From: an uncultured Acetatifactor sp. | Lineage (GTDB): Bacteria > Bacillota > Clostridia > Lachnospirales > Lachnospiraceae | DNA length: 64,000 bases | Assembly (NCBI GenBank): GCA_910589035.1 | Contig: CAJUSI010000048.1 | Span: 58,923 to 122,922 of the forward strand | Reading direction: 5' to 3' | Part shown: positions 32,401 to 39,864 of the stretch, in pieces | Position numbering within the stretch: the stretch's first letter is position 1 | Layout of the letters: each line of letters begins with the position of its first letter | The notes under the pieces: model-generated | Seen by the model: only the letters and a program-made list of their open reading frames with translations | What the model was told of the DNA's origin: nothing | Databases searched by the model: none | Translations under genes and position numbers: made by a program

Positions 32401-32711
32401 CTTTCCGTAAAAACCTCCCCTTTTTCAAGGTAGCGGAACCGGAAGCTGCGAAGCTCCTCGCGCTCCACCGTCTCCCTGATTCCGGGCAGGTAATCCGCAA
32501 GAAAGGGCCGGAAACGCTCCCTCATCTCCTCCAGTTCCTTATGAAAGTGCTTACATTGATCCTCAAAAGAAAAAGCTTCCTTTCTGGCTGCCGCCTGATT
32601 CCCCCTCTGAAAATAAAGATCCGGCACAGGAACCGGCTCCACCTCTTTGTCCGTGCTCCCGAAGGGGTGCTTTGTCATCGCTATATCGTGAAAAAAATCT
32701 CTGTCTGCCAT
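29466..32711 (-). CDS. GH2-family glycoside hydrolase with two repeat insertions (1081 aa)
   Basis: The start at 32711 follows AAAGGAGGAAA; the arginine-rich extension to 32819 is not used. GH2 features: sugar-binding jelly roll (DYIAQVYVNGCFVGSHEGFFAPFSFDITDY, abridged), immunoglobulin domain, and TIM barrel with VLRGANEMGH, the acid/base glutamate in MVTFINEPMCI and the candidate nucleophile in IGCGEYGAEGL. Substrates of GH2 in RG-II loci include beta-galacturonide, beta-glucuronide and alpha-L-arabinopyranoside; which applies is unknown. Two insertions are odd: a His/Gly/Asp-rich stretch at residues 143-188 (DNA 32148-32285) and four tandem 12-residue units in the C-terminal part (DNA 29977-30120). 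No signal peptide. It is the first enzyme gene after the importer. Confidence 0.88.
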   Translation of the reverse strand: MADRDFFHDIAMTKHPFGSTDKEVEPVPVPDLYFQRGNQAAARKEAFSFEDQCKHFHKELEEMRERFRPFLADYLPGIRETVEREELRSFRFRYLEKGEVFTERHARDKEWENVTIPDYRGPAEERGKWSGYYCCTFRGKSREEFAAAGEDSKGTDFHGTNSCGADSHGKESHGRDSGRPDFHGTRLGRRAVLAFQCVDYIAQVYVNGCFVGSHEGFFAPFSFDITDYLREENELVILCKNDIPTLGTGPVLDGDKLYAATGPGWDDPVTGWHHCPAGAGIFGRVTLEYRPEVYIEDIFVRPDIDTDSAQVRVGICNYTDQVLEDYGLEMNFLPRNYEGEKIGSLSTHISCVGPGKNEYRYYVPLFGYRLWDMEHPWLYGATAELFREGELISGRKVNFGMKKFISDESSVPRGKFYLNNEPIVLRGANEMGHLQQCVMKGDYAQLIDDILIAKLCHMNYYRVTQRPVQEEIYDYFDMLGIMHQCDLPLFGFLRRPQFAEAVRQAEEMEHLIRGHVSTCMVTFINEPMCIRRTSDPNDKYSRRYEVKGHRHLLRDELEAFFAAARKAIYVQNPDRVIKNVEGDYDAPTGEGMPDFHCYTMWYTNHGEPIGRLMRGYLPPVKEGWMIGCGEYGAEGLDNEAVMRKYYPGEWLAEDGEGNWYPDKIVRAQTHSVQGDWYEEQKSLSDWVRESQIHQANATRLMTDALRRRGDVVNHTAIHLLIDAWPAGWMKTLLDCEREPKRAYFAYRDSLVPLRVNLYTGYSCVYEDQQIDVEGWLLNDTGKETEVTILASLWEEGEEKPYADFALKTKSRPADAFCAGKIPVSFRRAGGKKEIRRVILSAILVNSAGEVLNQEEISFLVYARATEAPVRAAGQETVDAPVKGVGREAADVPVKVAGQEAANVSVRAVGQEAEKVCRLLGIPCGGEDVSSMVVSSLEQGDLDALTAFAEKGGRGILLLPERGADLSFNGTAVREKGCGDLFFAAALPEWRGYPISMVYNERKGYIDATAVSTIDTALPGEDLIYTYDKSGFDGSRGAKRHLPFVKECPMGEGMLILISLCREGRLGVNAGLDALFTRLIIG
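29977..30120. repeat. In-frame 36-bp tandem repeat, four units, inside the GH2 gene
   Basis: Units begin at 29977, 30013, 30049 and 30085 with GCCTCCTGCCC or close variants and are exactly 36 bp. They encode 12-residue units of the type APVRAAGQETVD. Because the period is a multiple of three, unit loss or gain would keep the reading frame. Confidence 0.88.
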
Positions 32712-32746
32712 TTTCCTCCTTTCGGCTCTTCTCCGCCGTCTCCGCC

Positions 32747-32953
32747 GATAAGGGCCTGTACTGTCACTTTCGCTTTTGTCCGTGGGAATTCTCCGCTGGA
32801 GCAGCCGCCTGATTTGCATCCGTCCTCGTCCGTCTGCACTGCACAGCCGGAGAACATCCGACAGGTCTCCTGCGGCATACTGCCAAAATGAAAGTACAGG
32901 CCCTTATCAGTACTTCTGTCTCTCGCCATATGTCAGTTGTACCGATAAGGGCC
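32747..32953. terminator. Three copies of GATAAGGGCC forming alternative hairpins between importer and GH2 genes
   Basis: GATAAGGGCCTGTACT at 32747-32762 is an exact inverted copy of 32893-32908. The sequence around the latter (to 32912) is also complementary, with one mismatch, to GTACCGATAAGGGCC at 32939-32953, which is followed by TTTTTT on the plus strand. The central copy can therefore pair with either neighbour. After the solute-binding protein stop at 32977 this may end or attenuate transcription before GH2. Confidence 0.55.
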
Positions 32954-32976
32954 TTTTTTAATTAAGTAAATAAGCT

Positions 32977-34698
32977 TTATTTGGAAGCTTCGTAGGAAGC
33001 CTTGAACTCAGCCTGGATGGCCTTATATTCCGCGGAAGCCTTACGCTCTGCCACGAAATCCTTCCACTGCTGCTCGTTGATCTGGCCCATCACGTACTGT
33101 GCGCACATGGAGTCCACATCATCCACCACGGTCTGCCAGCTGTTGTTGTAGGTCTCGGACTGCAGGTTCTGTGTTTCATTGGTCATGCCCGTCTCAGCCA
33201 GGTTGTCGTACACGAATTTCTTCAGCTCCTTAGCTCTTGCAAGGCACTCCTCGGAAGCAGCCTTTGCCCCGCTTCTCATGAACTTGCCCACTACCTGGTC
33301 GGCGTCTATCTTCAGGAAGATCTGGTTCCACGCGCCTACATAGCCTGCCTGCCTCTTATCTCCCATGCCTTCCCCAGAGGTATCCTTGGTTCCGTCCTCC
33401 AGCAGGGTATAATGGATTCCTTCCACACCGTCGGACATCATCAGGTCATAACCGGGAGTGGCTTCCTCGGTGCCGTTGAACACTTCCATGATCTTGGCGA
33501 TCTTGGCCTCGTCGCAGGCGGAATTGATTGCGATACAGGAATCGATATCCGTATAGTTGGGGCATACGGTGTAAGCCTTGGGTCCCTGTACGGGCATCAG
33601 GCACCATGCCTCCAGAGTATCGGGTGTGCTCTTGTCAAAGATCTTGTTGCTGGTAAGGTCTGCGGACTGATTCCAGTTGTACCATGCTGTCAGATAGGAA
33701 ACGGAATTTCCGCCCTTCCATTTGGAAGTTTCCTCGTTGTTCAGAGCGAATTCAGGATCGATCACCTTCGCGTCATACAGGTCCTTCATCCAGTTCAGGA
33801 AATCAAGATACTCGTCTTTAAACTGCATATACTGGAACTCGCCGTTCTCGTCCATGGCCCAGTCGGTCTGGCCTACAAAGGCAATGGCGTAAGCCTTGAT
33901 CTGCTGCTCCCCCATGAATTTATTCTTGCCGTCGTCCACGAACTGCATGGCATAAATCTTCTGGCCCTCGCCCTCGGTGGCCGCGTTGGACAGTCCGATC
34001 AGCCAGTCCTTCAGCTCGTCCATGGTCTTGGGTTCTTCCTCATAGCCATACTTCTTCATCAGATCCCTGCGGACATTGATACCGGAGTTCTGGCCGGCTT
34101 CCGATTTGCTTCTGGGCAGAATGTAGATACCGTCGTTGTGCTTTGCCTGGGCCCAGAAGGAATCGTCCCAGTTCTTCATGACCGCATTGGTCTCCGCGAT
34201 GCCGTTCCCATTGTTGAAAAGGTACGGCGTCATGTCCACGAACAACCCCGCGTCCACAGCCTGGGTGAAGATGGGATAATAGTAGGAACCGTTAGCCATC
34301 TTGCTGACCTGAATCACATCCGGCATGGCGCTGGGATCCTTGGCCGCAGCCTGAATCAGGGAGTTCACCTTCTGATCATAATCGTTGTAGCTTACCCATT
34401 CCACCTCCAGGTTCACATCGAACCAGTCTTCCCATGCCTGCTCCATCTCACTGTTGGGCTGCGGGCCGTAGCCCCAGTCGATACCGATTACGGAAATGGT
34501 CATCCTCTCGCCGCTTCCCTGGGCGTCATCCTTGGACTCCTCGGTGGATTCCGATTTGGACTCCTCCTGTTTGGACTCGGAACTTCCCTGGGCGTTTCCG
34601 GATGCCTCATTGCCGTCGCTGCCGCAGCCTGCAAGGGTTCCTGCCGCCAGCAGAGCCGCAAGGCCCACAGCTACCTGTTTACATAACTTCTTTTTCAT
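32977..34698 (-). CDS. Sugar ABC importer solute-binding lipoprotein, LplA-type (573 aa)
   Basis: The start at 34698 follows AAGGAGGTAAAGCA. A lipoprotein signal (MKKKLCKQVAVGLAALLAAG) ends in the lipobox LAGC with Cys25, followed by a Ser/Glu-rich tether. The mature part is a family 1-like extracellular binding protein of the large (about 500-residue) group that works with LplB/LplC permeases, with MTISVIGIDWGYGP, GIYILPRSKSE and KIYAMQFVDDGKNK. It should capture oligosaccharides at the membrane surface; size and context suggest a complex pectic fragment. It follows the two permease genes; a shared cytoplasmic ATPase would be needed, since none is encoded here. Confidence 0.93.
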   Translation of the reverse strand: MKKKLCKQVAVGLAALLAAGTLAGCGSDGNEASGNAQGSSESKQEESKSESTEESKDDAQGSGERMTISVIGIDWGYGPQPNSEMEQAWEDWFDVNLEVEWVSYNDYDQKVNSLIQAAAKDPSAMPDVIQVSKMANGSYYYPIFTQAVDAGLFVDMTPYLFNNGNGIAETNAVMKNWDDSFWAQAKHNDGIYILPRSKSEAGQNSGINVRRDLMKKYGYEEEPKTMDELKDWLIGLSNAATEGEGQKIYAMQFVDDGKNKFMGEQQIKAYAIAFVGQTDWAMDENGEFQYMQFKDEYLDFLNWMKDLYDAKVIDPEFALNNEETSKWKGGNSVSYLTAWYNWNQSADLTSNKIFDKSTPDTLEAWCLMPVQGPKAYTVCPNYTDIDSCIAINSACDEAKIAKIMEVFNGTEEATPGYDLMMSDGVEGIHYTLLEDGTKDTSGEGMGDKRQAGYVGAWNQIFLKIDADQVVGKFMRSGAKAASEECLARAKELKKFVYDNLAETGMTNETQNLQSETYNNSWQTVVDDVDSMCAQYVMGQINEQQWKDFVAERKASAEYKAIQAEFKASYEASK

Positions 34699-34779
34699 TG
34701 CTTTACCTCCTTGAAAATTATATTCAAAAATGCTTTCGCATCTTTGCTCCGGATTATGTAAAATGTTTCGCCGCCGCAC

Positions 34780-35676
34780 TCAGCCCTTCACGGCTCCCAC
34801 CATCATGCCTGCCTGGAAATACTTCTGCAGGAAAGGATAGACGATAATGACCGGAAGCACTACCACCACCACAGCCGCCATCCTCATGACCTCCTGGGGC
34901 ACCGCGTTGGTCGCGACTTCATTGAGATCCACCACATCCGAGATATTGGTGGACAGAACCACCTTCTGCACATATACCTGAAGGGTGGCCTTTGTCACCG
35001 ATGTCATGTACATGACGGAGCTGAAATAGGTATTCCAGAAGCCCACGAAGGAGAACAATGTCATGGACGCCAGCATGGCCTTGGAAAGGGGCAGCACGAT
35101 GGTGGCAAAAGTCCTTAACTGTCCGCATCCGTCGATCTTGGCCGCCTCCTCCAGGTCGGGAGGAATGGACTGGAAGTTGGAGCGCATTACCATGATGGTC
35201 CATGCGCCGCAGGAGGCGGGCAGGATCATGGCAAAAATATTATCGATCAGATGCAGGTCTCTCATATTGATGAAGTTGGGCACCATGCCTGCGGAAAAGA
35301 GCATGGTAATCATCACATATTTATTGAAGAAGCTCTTCCCGGGAATGGGCTTGGACAGCATATAGGCCAGACCGGAATTCAGCGTAAGGCTTAAAGGAAC
35401 TCCTATCACCGTGATCAGCACCGTGGTCTTCAACGAATTCAGGAAGCCGCTGCCCCGAAGGATGGGGCCGTACGCCGCTAAGGAAAACTTCTCGGGCCAC
35501 AGCCGGAATTCTCCCGCCACATATGCGGAGGCGTCCGTAAAAGATATCGTAAGCACATACAGAAAGGGCAGGATCATCGTCGCCGCTATGAGCAGAAGGA
35601 AGAACCACAGAATCGACTGGTATATATTCTCCTTGAGTCTCATGCCCATTTTCTTTTTCTCTCTGTTATTCGCCAT
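34780..35676 (-). CDS. Carbohydrate ABC importer permease, LplC/YtcP-type (298 aa)
   Basis: Membrane protein with about six hydrophobic segments, the first at residues 15-40 (QSILWFFLLLIAATMILPFL). The cytoplasmic EAA loop that contacts the ATPase reads EEAAKIDGCGQLRTFATIVLP. The C-terminus GMMVGAVKG is typical of LplC/YtcP proteins. ATG at 35676 follows AGGAGAGAATAAAA. It lies 28 nt after the partner permease and before the binding-protein gene, so the three form one importer for oligosaccharides. Confidence 0.94.
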   Translation of the reverse strand: MANNREKKKMGMRLKENIYQSILWFFLLLIAATMILPFLYVLTISFTDASAYVAGEFRLWPEKFSLAAYGPILRGSGFLNSLKTTVLITVIGVPLSLTLNSGLAYMLSKPIPGKSFFNKYVMITMLFSAGMVPNFINMRDLHLIDNIFAMILPASCGAWTIMVMRSNFQSIPPDLEEAAKIDGCGQLRTFATIVLPLSKAMLASMTLFSFVGFWNTYFSSVMYMTSVTKATLQVYVQKVVLSTNISDVVDLNEVATNAVPQEVMRMAAVVVVVLPVIIVYPFLQKYFQAGMMVGAVKG

Positions 35677-35704
35677 TTTTATTCTCTCCTTTCCTTCTTC
35701 GCAA

Positions 35705-36646
35705 TCACATTACGCCGTCGTATCCCTTACGGCTGGTAATCCAGTTGGTCAGAATCACCAGGCTCGTATTTACCACGGATTTGAAGAGGCCGATCGCGGT
35801 GGTATAGGAGAACTGCGTGCTTCCGGTTGCAATACTGTTGTTGTAGATAAAGATTTCGAACACTTCCAGTTTGGATTTCACCATGGCGTTGTTCATCAGA
35901 AACACCTGCTCGAAGTCTACGGAGATAATGCTTCCCATCTTTAAGATCAGCATGACGATGATAGTGGGCATGATGCTGGGCAGCGTCACCTTGATCATAC
36001 ACTGGAACCGGTTGGCCCCGTCCATCTTCGCCGCCTCATACAGGGACTGGTCGATGCCGGAGATCGCCGCCAGATAGACGATGGAGCCCCATCCCACGCC
36101 CTTCCACAGGGATTGTATTACAATGATGGGATAGATGGCCGAGGTGCTGAAAAGGAAGCTTACCTTTTCTCCTCCCGCCATCTCAATGAGCTTGTTTACC
36201 ACGCCCTGCTCTGTGGATAAGAGGAAGAAGGTAAGGCTGCACACGATGGCCCAGGAGAGAAAATGGGGCAGATAGACGGCGGTCTGCACAAATTTCTTGA
36301 ATTTCATATTGCGGACCTCGTTCATAATCAGCGCCAGGACAATGGGCGCCGGAAAGGTAAGCAGGTTCAAACCGCTGATCACCAGAGTGTTCTTCAACAT
36401 GTTATAGAACTTCGGATCTGCGAACAGTCTCTGGAAATGCTTCAGCCCCACCCATTGACTTCCCCAGAGTCCCTCAAAAGCATTATAATCCTGGAATGCC
36501 ATCAGCAGATTTCCCATCGGCTTATAAGAAAATAAAAACATCACGATCATGCCGGGCAGTCCCAGAAAATAGACCCAGCGATACTCGTGAAGCCGTTTTG
36601 CCAATGTTTTTTTGGAAGCGCTTACTTTTTTTGTTTTAGCTGCCAT
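35705..36646 (-). CDS. Carbohydrate ABC importer permease, LplB-type (313 aa)
   Basis: ATG at 36646 follows AAGGAGAAGTCTA. The N-terminus is basic and lysine-rich, followed by about six membrane segments beginning WVYFLGLPGMIVMFLFSY. The EAA loop is EAAKMDGANRFQCMIKVTLP. It is the first gene of the importer and glycosidase operon. Together with the LplC-type permease and the lipoprotein it resembles systems that bring in large plant oligosaccharides in Firmicutes. No ATP-binding subunit is nearby; a shared MsmX-type ATPase is the usual solution. Confidence 0.94.
   Translation of the reverse strand: MAAKTKKVSASKKTLAKRLHEYRWVYFLGLPGMIVMFLFSYKPMGNLLMAFQDYNAFEGLWGSQWVGLKHFQRLFADPKFYNMLKNTLVISGLNLLTFPAPIVLALIMNEVRNMKFKKFVQTAVYLPHFLSWAIVCSLTFFLLSTEQGVVNKLIEMAGGEKVSFLFSTSAIYPIIVIQSLWKGVGWGSIVYLAAISGIDQSLYEAAKMDGANRFQCMIKVTLPSIMPTIIVMLILKMGSIISVDFEQVFLMNNAMVKSKLEVFEIFIYNNSIATGSTQFSYTTAIGLFKSVVNTSLVILTNWITSRKGYDGVM
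36612..36627. promoter_or_regulatory. cre-like site (catabolite control) at the start of the importer operon
   Basis: TTGGAAGCGCTTACTT fits the Bacillus-type CcpA site at all fixed positions but one. It lies within the first codons of the LplB-type gene, where roadblock-type cre sites occur. Single-site matches arise by chance, so this is only suggestive. Confidence 0.3.
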
Positions 36647-36914
36647 TAGACTTCTCCTTCCCAATTTACCCTCTTTTGAACAAAAATCTGTAAGATTTTT
36701 ACTTTCTATCTAAAGTATAAGGCTTTTTGGGGCAGAAAAATATAGTAGAGATTCAAACTATTCGTACAAATCCCAGATTATTTTGTAAGCTCTTCCATTT
36801 TTTTGCTTATTCAATTTTGCGATTATCTATGGTCTGTCCGTTTTCCTCCTTTTTATCTGAATATACTCTCGGAATCTCCAAATGGCAGTTTCCAAATGGC
36901 AGTTACTGTTCCGG
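36647..36914 (-). promoter_or_regulatory. AT-rich leader and promoter region of the importer operon
   Basis: This 268-bp gap is distinctly A+T-rich. A -10-like TATACT lies at 36719-36714 on the minus strand, but no convincing -35 box is seen 16-18 bp upstream, which would fit an activator-dependent promoter. It should drive the LplB-LplC-LplA genes. No gene is present. Confidence 0.35.
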
Positions 36915-38318
36915 CTACCGTTCAGCCTCTTTCTTCAGCCCTTCCATCCTGCGCTTTTCCTTCGGAATCACCAGGGCTGCCGCCAGCAGCGCCGTGAAGG
37001 CAACGGACACATTGCTCACCATCATTACGATTCCCACGCTCTCGCTGCCCAGATTCGTATAGTGCTGCAGTATCCACAGCACGGGCACCCGGAATATGAA
37101 TACCCTGCTCATATTGATGGCCAGGGATATCCTGGTCCTGCCCAGCCCGTACAGGAACGCCATCACGGAGGCATTGATGCCGAGAGGTACAAAGCCCATG
37201 GCCTCGAAAGTAAAAATCCTGCGGATCAGCTCCTGGAACTGAGGGTCGTTTTTGGAAAACATACCGCTGATCTGGGGCAGGAATCCCATGGCAATCCCAT
37301 AGGCCAGCAGGCTTACGGCAATATTGTACACCAGTATCTTCCTGAAGGCGTCCATGGCACGGTCAAATTTCCCGGCCCCCAGATTCTGGCTGATCACCGC
37401 GGCCGCCCCCTCCTGGAAGCCGTTCTGGGGCGCGGCCGCAAAGCCTCCCAGATTATTGGATACTCCCAAAGCGCCCACCGTGGTGGTCCCGTATATCGTG
37501 CTCATGGAATTCACCATCAGCTTGCCTGCGGACATAAGCCCCCTCTCTATAATCAGGGGCAGGGACTGTACAATCATGGGACGGGTCAGCTTCCGGCGGA
37601 AGGATACATAGGACGGGGAAAAGCCGAAGGCATTCTTATCCCTCTTCATTTTCACAAGAGCCACCGCGGACAGAAGCAGCTGGGAAAGAATCGTTGCCAG
37701 GGACATGGTCATGATATCTCCGTGAAGACCATAGACAAAAAGCGCCGTCAGGGCCGTCTTTACCAGGATCACCGCGATATTCAGCTTCATAATCAGCCCC
37801 GTTTCCCCCCTGGCCCGCTCTATGGAAATAAATACATTGTTGAAAAAGGTCAGCACCATGCCGAAAAGCTGCAGCCTAAAGTACATGCTCCCCTCTTTGA
37901 TCAGCTCTTCCGGCGTTCTCGCCAGCGCAAGCACACTGTCTGCAAAGGGAATCGTCAGCAGGATCAGGAGGGACAATACCCCGCACATGGCATAGAGGCT
38001 GCTCACCCGTCTCTTTACCAGATCGTAATCTCCCATTCCGTAGGCTTCGCTGACCTTGAGGCTGGAGCCCACCGCCAGGCCGATTCCAACCGCTGAAATG
38101 ATGGAGTTGATCTGGGCAATGTATGCCACTGCAGATACAGTGTTGGAGCCGATGGATGAGGCCATCATGGAATCCAGCACACCGAACACCTGCCCCATGC
38201 ACTGGTACAGGCACAGGGGCGCAGCCACATTCCACAGCAGCTTCCACATATTTCCGTTCAGGGTAAACTCTCTGAACTCACGATCTTTTCCGGATAATTC
38301 CGATTCTTCCCTGCTCAT
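36915..38318 (-). CDS. MATE-family efflux transporter (467 aa)
   Basis: Twelve hydrophobic segments in two similar halves and the pattern APLCLYQCMGQVFGVLDSMM and AVGIGLAVGSS at the start, QEGAAAVISQNLGAG in the second half, are typical of MATE exchangers that export drugs or metabolites with a Na+ or H+ gradient. The start at 38318 follows AAGGAG (10-nt spacing); a longer frame to 38369 has no site. It is divergent from the AraC-type gene and has its own promoter region, so it may be unconnected to the glycan operon. Substrate unknown. Confidence 0.92.
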   Translation of the reverse strand: MSREESELSGKDREFREFTLNGNMWKLLWNVAAPLCLYQCMGQVFGVLDSMMASSIGSNTVSAVAYIAQINSIISAVGIGLAVGSSLKVSEAYGMGDYDLVKRRVSSLYAMCGVLSLLILLTIPFADSVLALARTPEELIKEGSMYFRLQLFGMVLTFFNNVFISIERARGETGLIMKLNIAVILVKTALTALFVYGLHGDIMTMSLATILSQLLLSAVALVKMKRDKNAFGFSPSYVSFRRKLTRPMIVQSLPLIIERGLMSAGKLMVNSMSTIYGTTTVGALGVSNNLGGFAAAPQNGFQEGAAAVISQNLGAGKFDRAMDAFRKILVYNIAVSLLAYGIAMGFLPQISGMFSKNDPQFQELIRRIFTFEAMGFVPLGINASVMAFLYGLGRTRISLAINMSRVFIFRVPVLWILQHYTNLGSESVGIVMMVSNVSVAFTALLAAALVIPKEKRRMEGLKKEAER

Positions 38319-38674
38319 GTCCAGACTTCTCCTTATATCACCCACATGGAAATGTAAGCTCTTTCCCACGTATTTTCCATTGGCTAAAAGATATCATAAA
38401 AAATCAGGTAATTCTACCGTTTTCTTACCTGATATTGTATATATTACAGTTTTTTTGTCCTGTTCCTCACATATGATCTTGTAGGATGCAGAAGACTGTG
38501 ATAGTATAAGGACAGAAAACCGTTTCGAATTGATGCGCAAAAGTGCGGGATTTTATTGTGAACTGCGCAGGAGTCCGCAGCATTTTGTTGTGATATACGC
38601 AGGCCAGAGCGGAAACGGAGCTTTGCAAAAGCACTGGCATTTCCCCGGGAATCGCATCACAGAAAGGACATCCT
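38319..38674. promoter_or_regulatory. Divergent control region between MATE and AraC-type genes
   Basis: A dyad, ATCAGGTAA at 38403-38411 and TTACCTGAT at 38425-38433, has arm centres 22 bp apart, as for a dimeric regulator. On the plus strand TTGTAG (38479-38484), 17 bp and TAGTAT (38502-38507) make a weak promoter for the AraC-type gene. No small gene is convincing. Confidence 0.45.
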
Positions 38675-39511
38675 ATGGAGACGCAGCCTCTTATCTATAT
38701 GAATCAGCTTCATCGCTCCCAGGCCTACCGGATGCCGGAATCCCATTCCCATCAGGCTTATGAGCTTTACTACCTGCTCTCCGGCAGCCAGAAGTTCTTC
38801 ATCGGCCATACGGTTTATTCCATGCAGCCGGGAGACCTGGCTCTGATCAGTCCGGGTATGCTGCACCGCACTAATTTCTCCGGCTCCGCCTCCCATGAGA
38901 GAATTGTAATTATCTTCCATCCCCAGGCCATCCGGCATCTCACGGATGCCTATCCGGACGCGCTGCAGTTCTTTCTTCACGCTCCGGTGATGTCGGTTCC
39001 GGCCGAGCTTCAGGCACAGGCCAGGGAGCTCTTCCTGAAATTATTCCGGGAGTACGAAGCTAAGGACACCTACTCCCCTTTCCTGCTCCCCGCTTTCCTG
39101 AATGAGCTGCTGCTTTTTCTCGTCCGCTGCCATGACGGCCAGGCTCCCGCCGGGGATTACGGCACTTTCCGCGACAGCGCCATAGGAAGCGCCGTATACC
39201 ATATCAGCCAGCACTATTCATACCCTCTCTCACTGGAAGACGCCGCCCGGATTGCCAATCTCTCCCCCAGCTACTTCTCCAGAAGATTCAAACAGGTGAC
39301 AGGATTCGGCTTCAAGGAATACTTAAATTCCGTGCGTATCCAGAAGGCCTCCCAGGAGCTCCTGCACACCGGGGATTCCGTCACGGAGATCGCCCTCCGC
39401 TGCGGCTTCGAAAGCAGCAATTATTTCGGGGATGTCTTCTTCCGGGAAATGGGCATGTCCCCCCGCGCCTTCCGCGCGCAGCATAAAAACCGCAGAAACA
39501 GCCCTGAATAG
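38675..39511 (+). CDS. AraC-family transcriptional regulator with N-terminal cupin (278 aa)
   Basis: Residues 1-150 form a cupin-type sensor (ESHSHQAYELYYLLSGSQKF, then MQPGDLALISPGMLHRT). Residues about 180-275 hold the two AraC helix-turn-helix motifs: LSLEDAARIANLSPSYFSRRF and SVTEIALRCGFESSNYFGDVFF (abridged here). ATG at 38675 follows AAAGGA. Such proteins usually activate nearby sugar genes when a sugar binds the cupin. The adjacent MATE gene and the importer operon beyond it are candidate targets. Confidence 0.92.
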   Translation: METQPLIYMNQLHRSQAYRMPESHSHQAYELYYLLSGSQKFFIGHTVYSMQPGDLALISPGMLHRTNFSGSASHERIVIIFHPQAIRHLTDAYPDALQFFLHAPVMSVPAELQAQARELFLKLFREYEAKDTYSPFLLPAFLNELLLFLVRCHDGQAPAGDYGTFRDSAIGSAVYHISQHYSYPLSLEDAARIANLSPSYFSRRFKQVTGFGFKEYLNSVRIQKASQELLHTGDSVTEIALRCGFESSNYFGDVFFREMGMSPRAFRAQHKNRRNSPE

Positions 39512-39864
39512 TGCCAGCAAAATAGCCTGTCGGAAAAAGTTGCAGACCACGGAAGGTATGTGGTATAATACCTTTATAATTCATTGGGGAATTCGCTCAG
39601 GCACTCAACAACGAAATCTTGCTCAAAACAGCAAAATTTTGATTCCGGCTTGTCCGGGCCAGGAACTGCACAGAAATAAGGATGGTTCTTACCATCGTTG
39701 TAATTGAAATAAGGATAAATGACTATATACAACGCTCAGCCAACTCTATTTGGTTACCTTACCTGGTGTATCAGCATTACAAAAATACCATTGCCGACAT
39801 AGTGGATGGGCATTCTGGAGATTAGTAGCTGAGCCTGGTATATAGGCATGTAAGGATATTTATT
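39512..39864. other. Intergenic region with interspersed repeat copy D
   Basis: Repeat copy D lies at 39599-39665 (AGGCACTCAACAACG, then CAGCAAAATTTTGATTCCGG, then TTGTCCGGGCCAGG). The remaining 200 bp up to the response regulator are A+T-richer and carry its presumed promoter; no strong -35/-10 pair stands out, and no gene is seen. Confidence 0.5.

Noticed and set aside
30558..32891. 777-residue plus-strand open frame
   Set aside because: Lies opposite the conserved GH2 gene; the protein is rich in His, Pro and Arg as expected of an antisense reading of GC-rich DNA.
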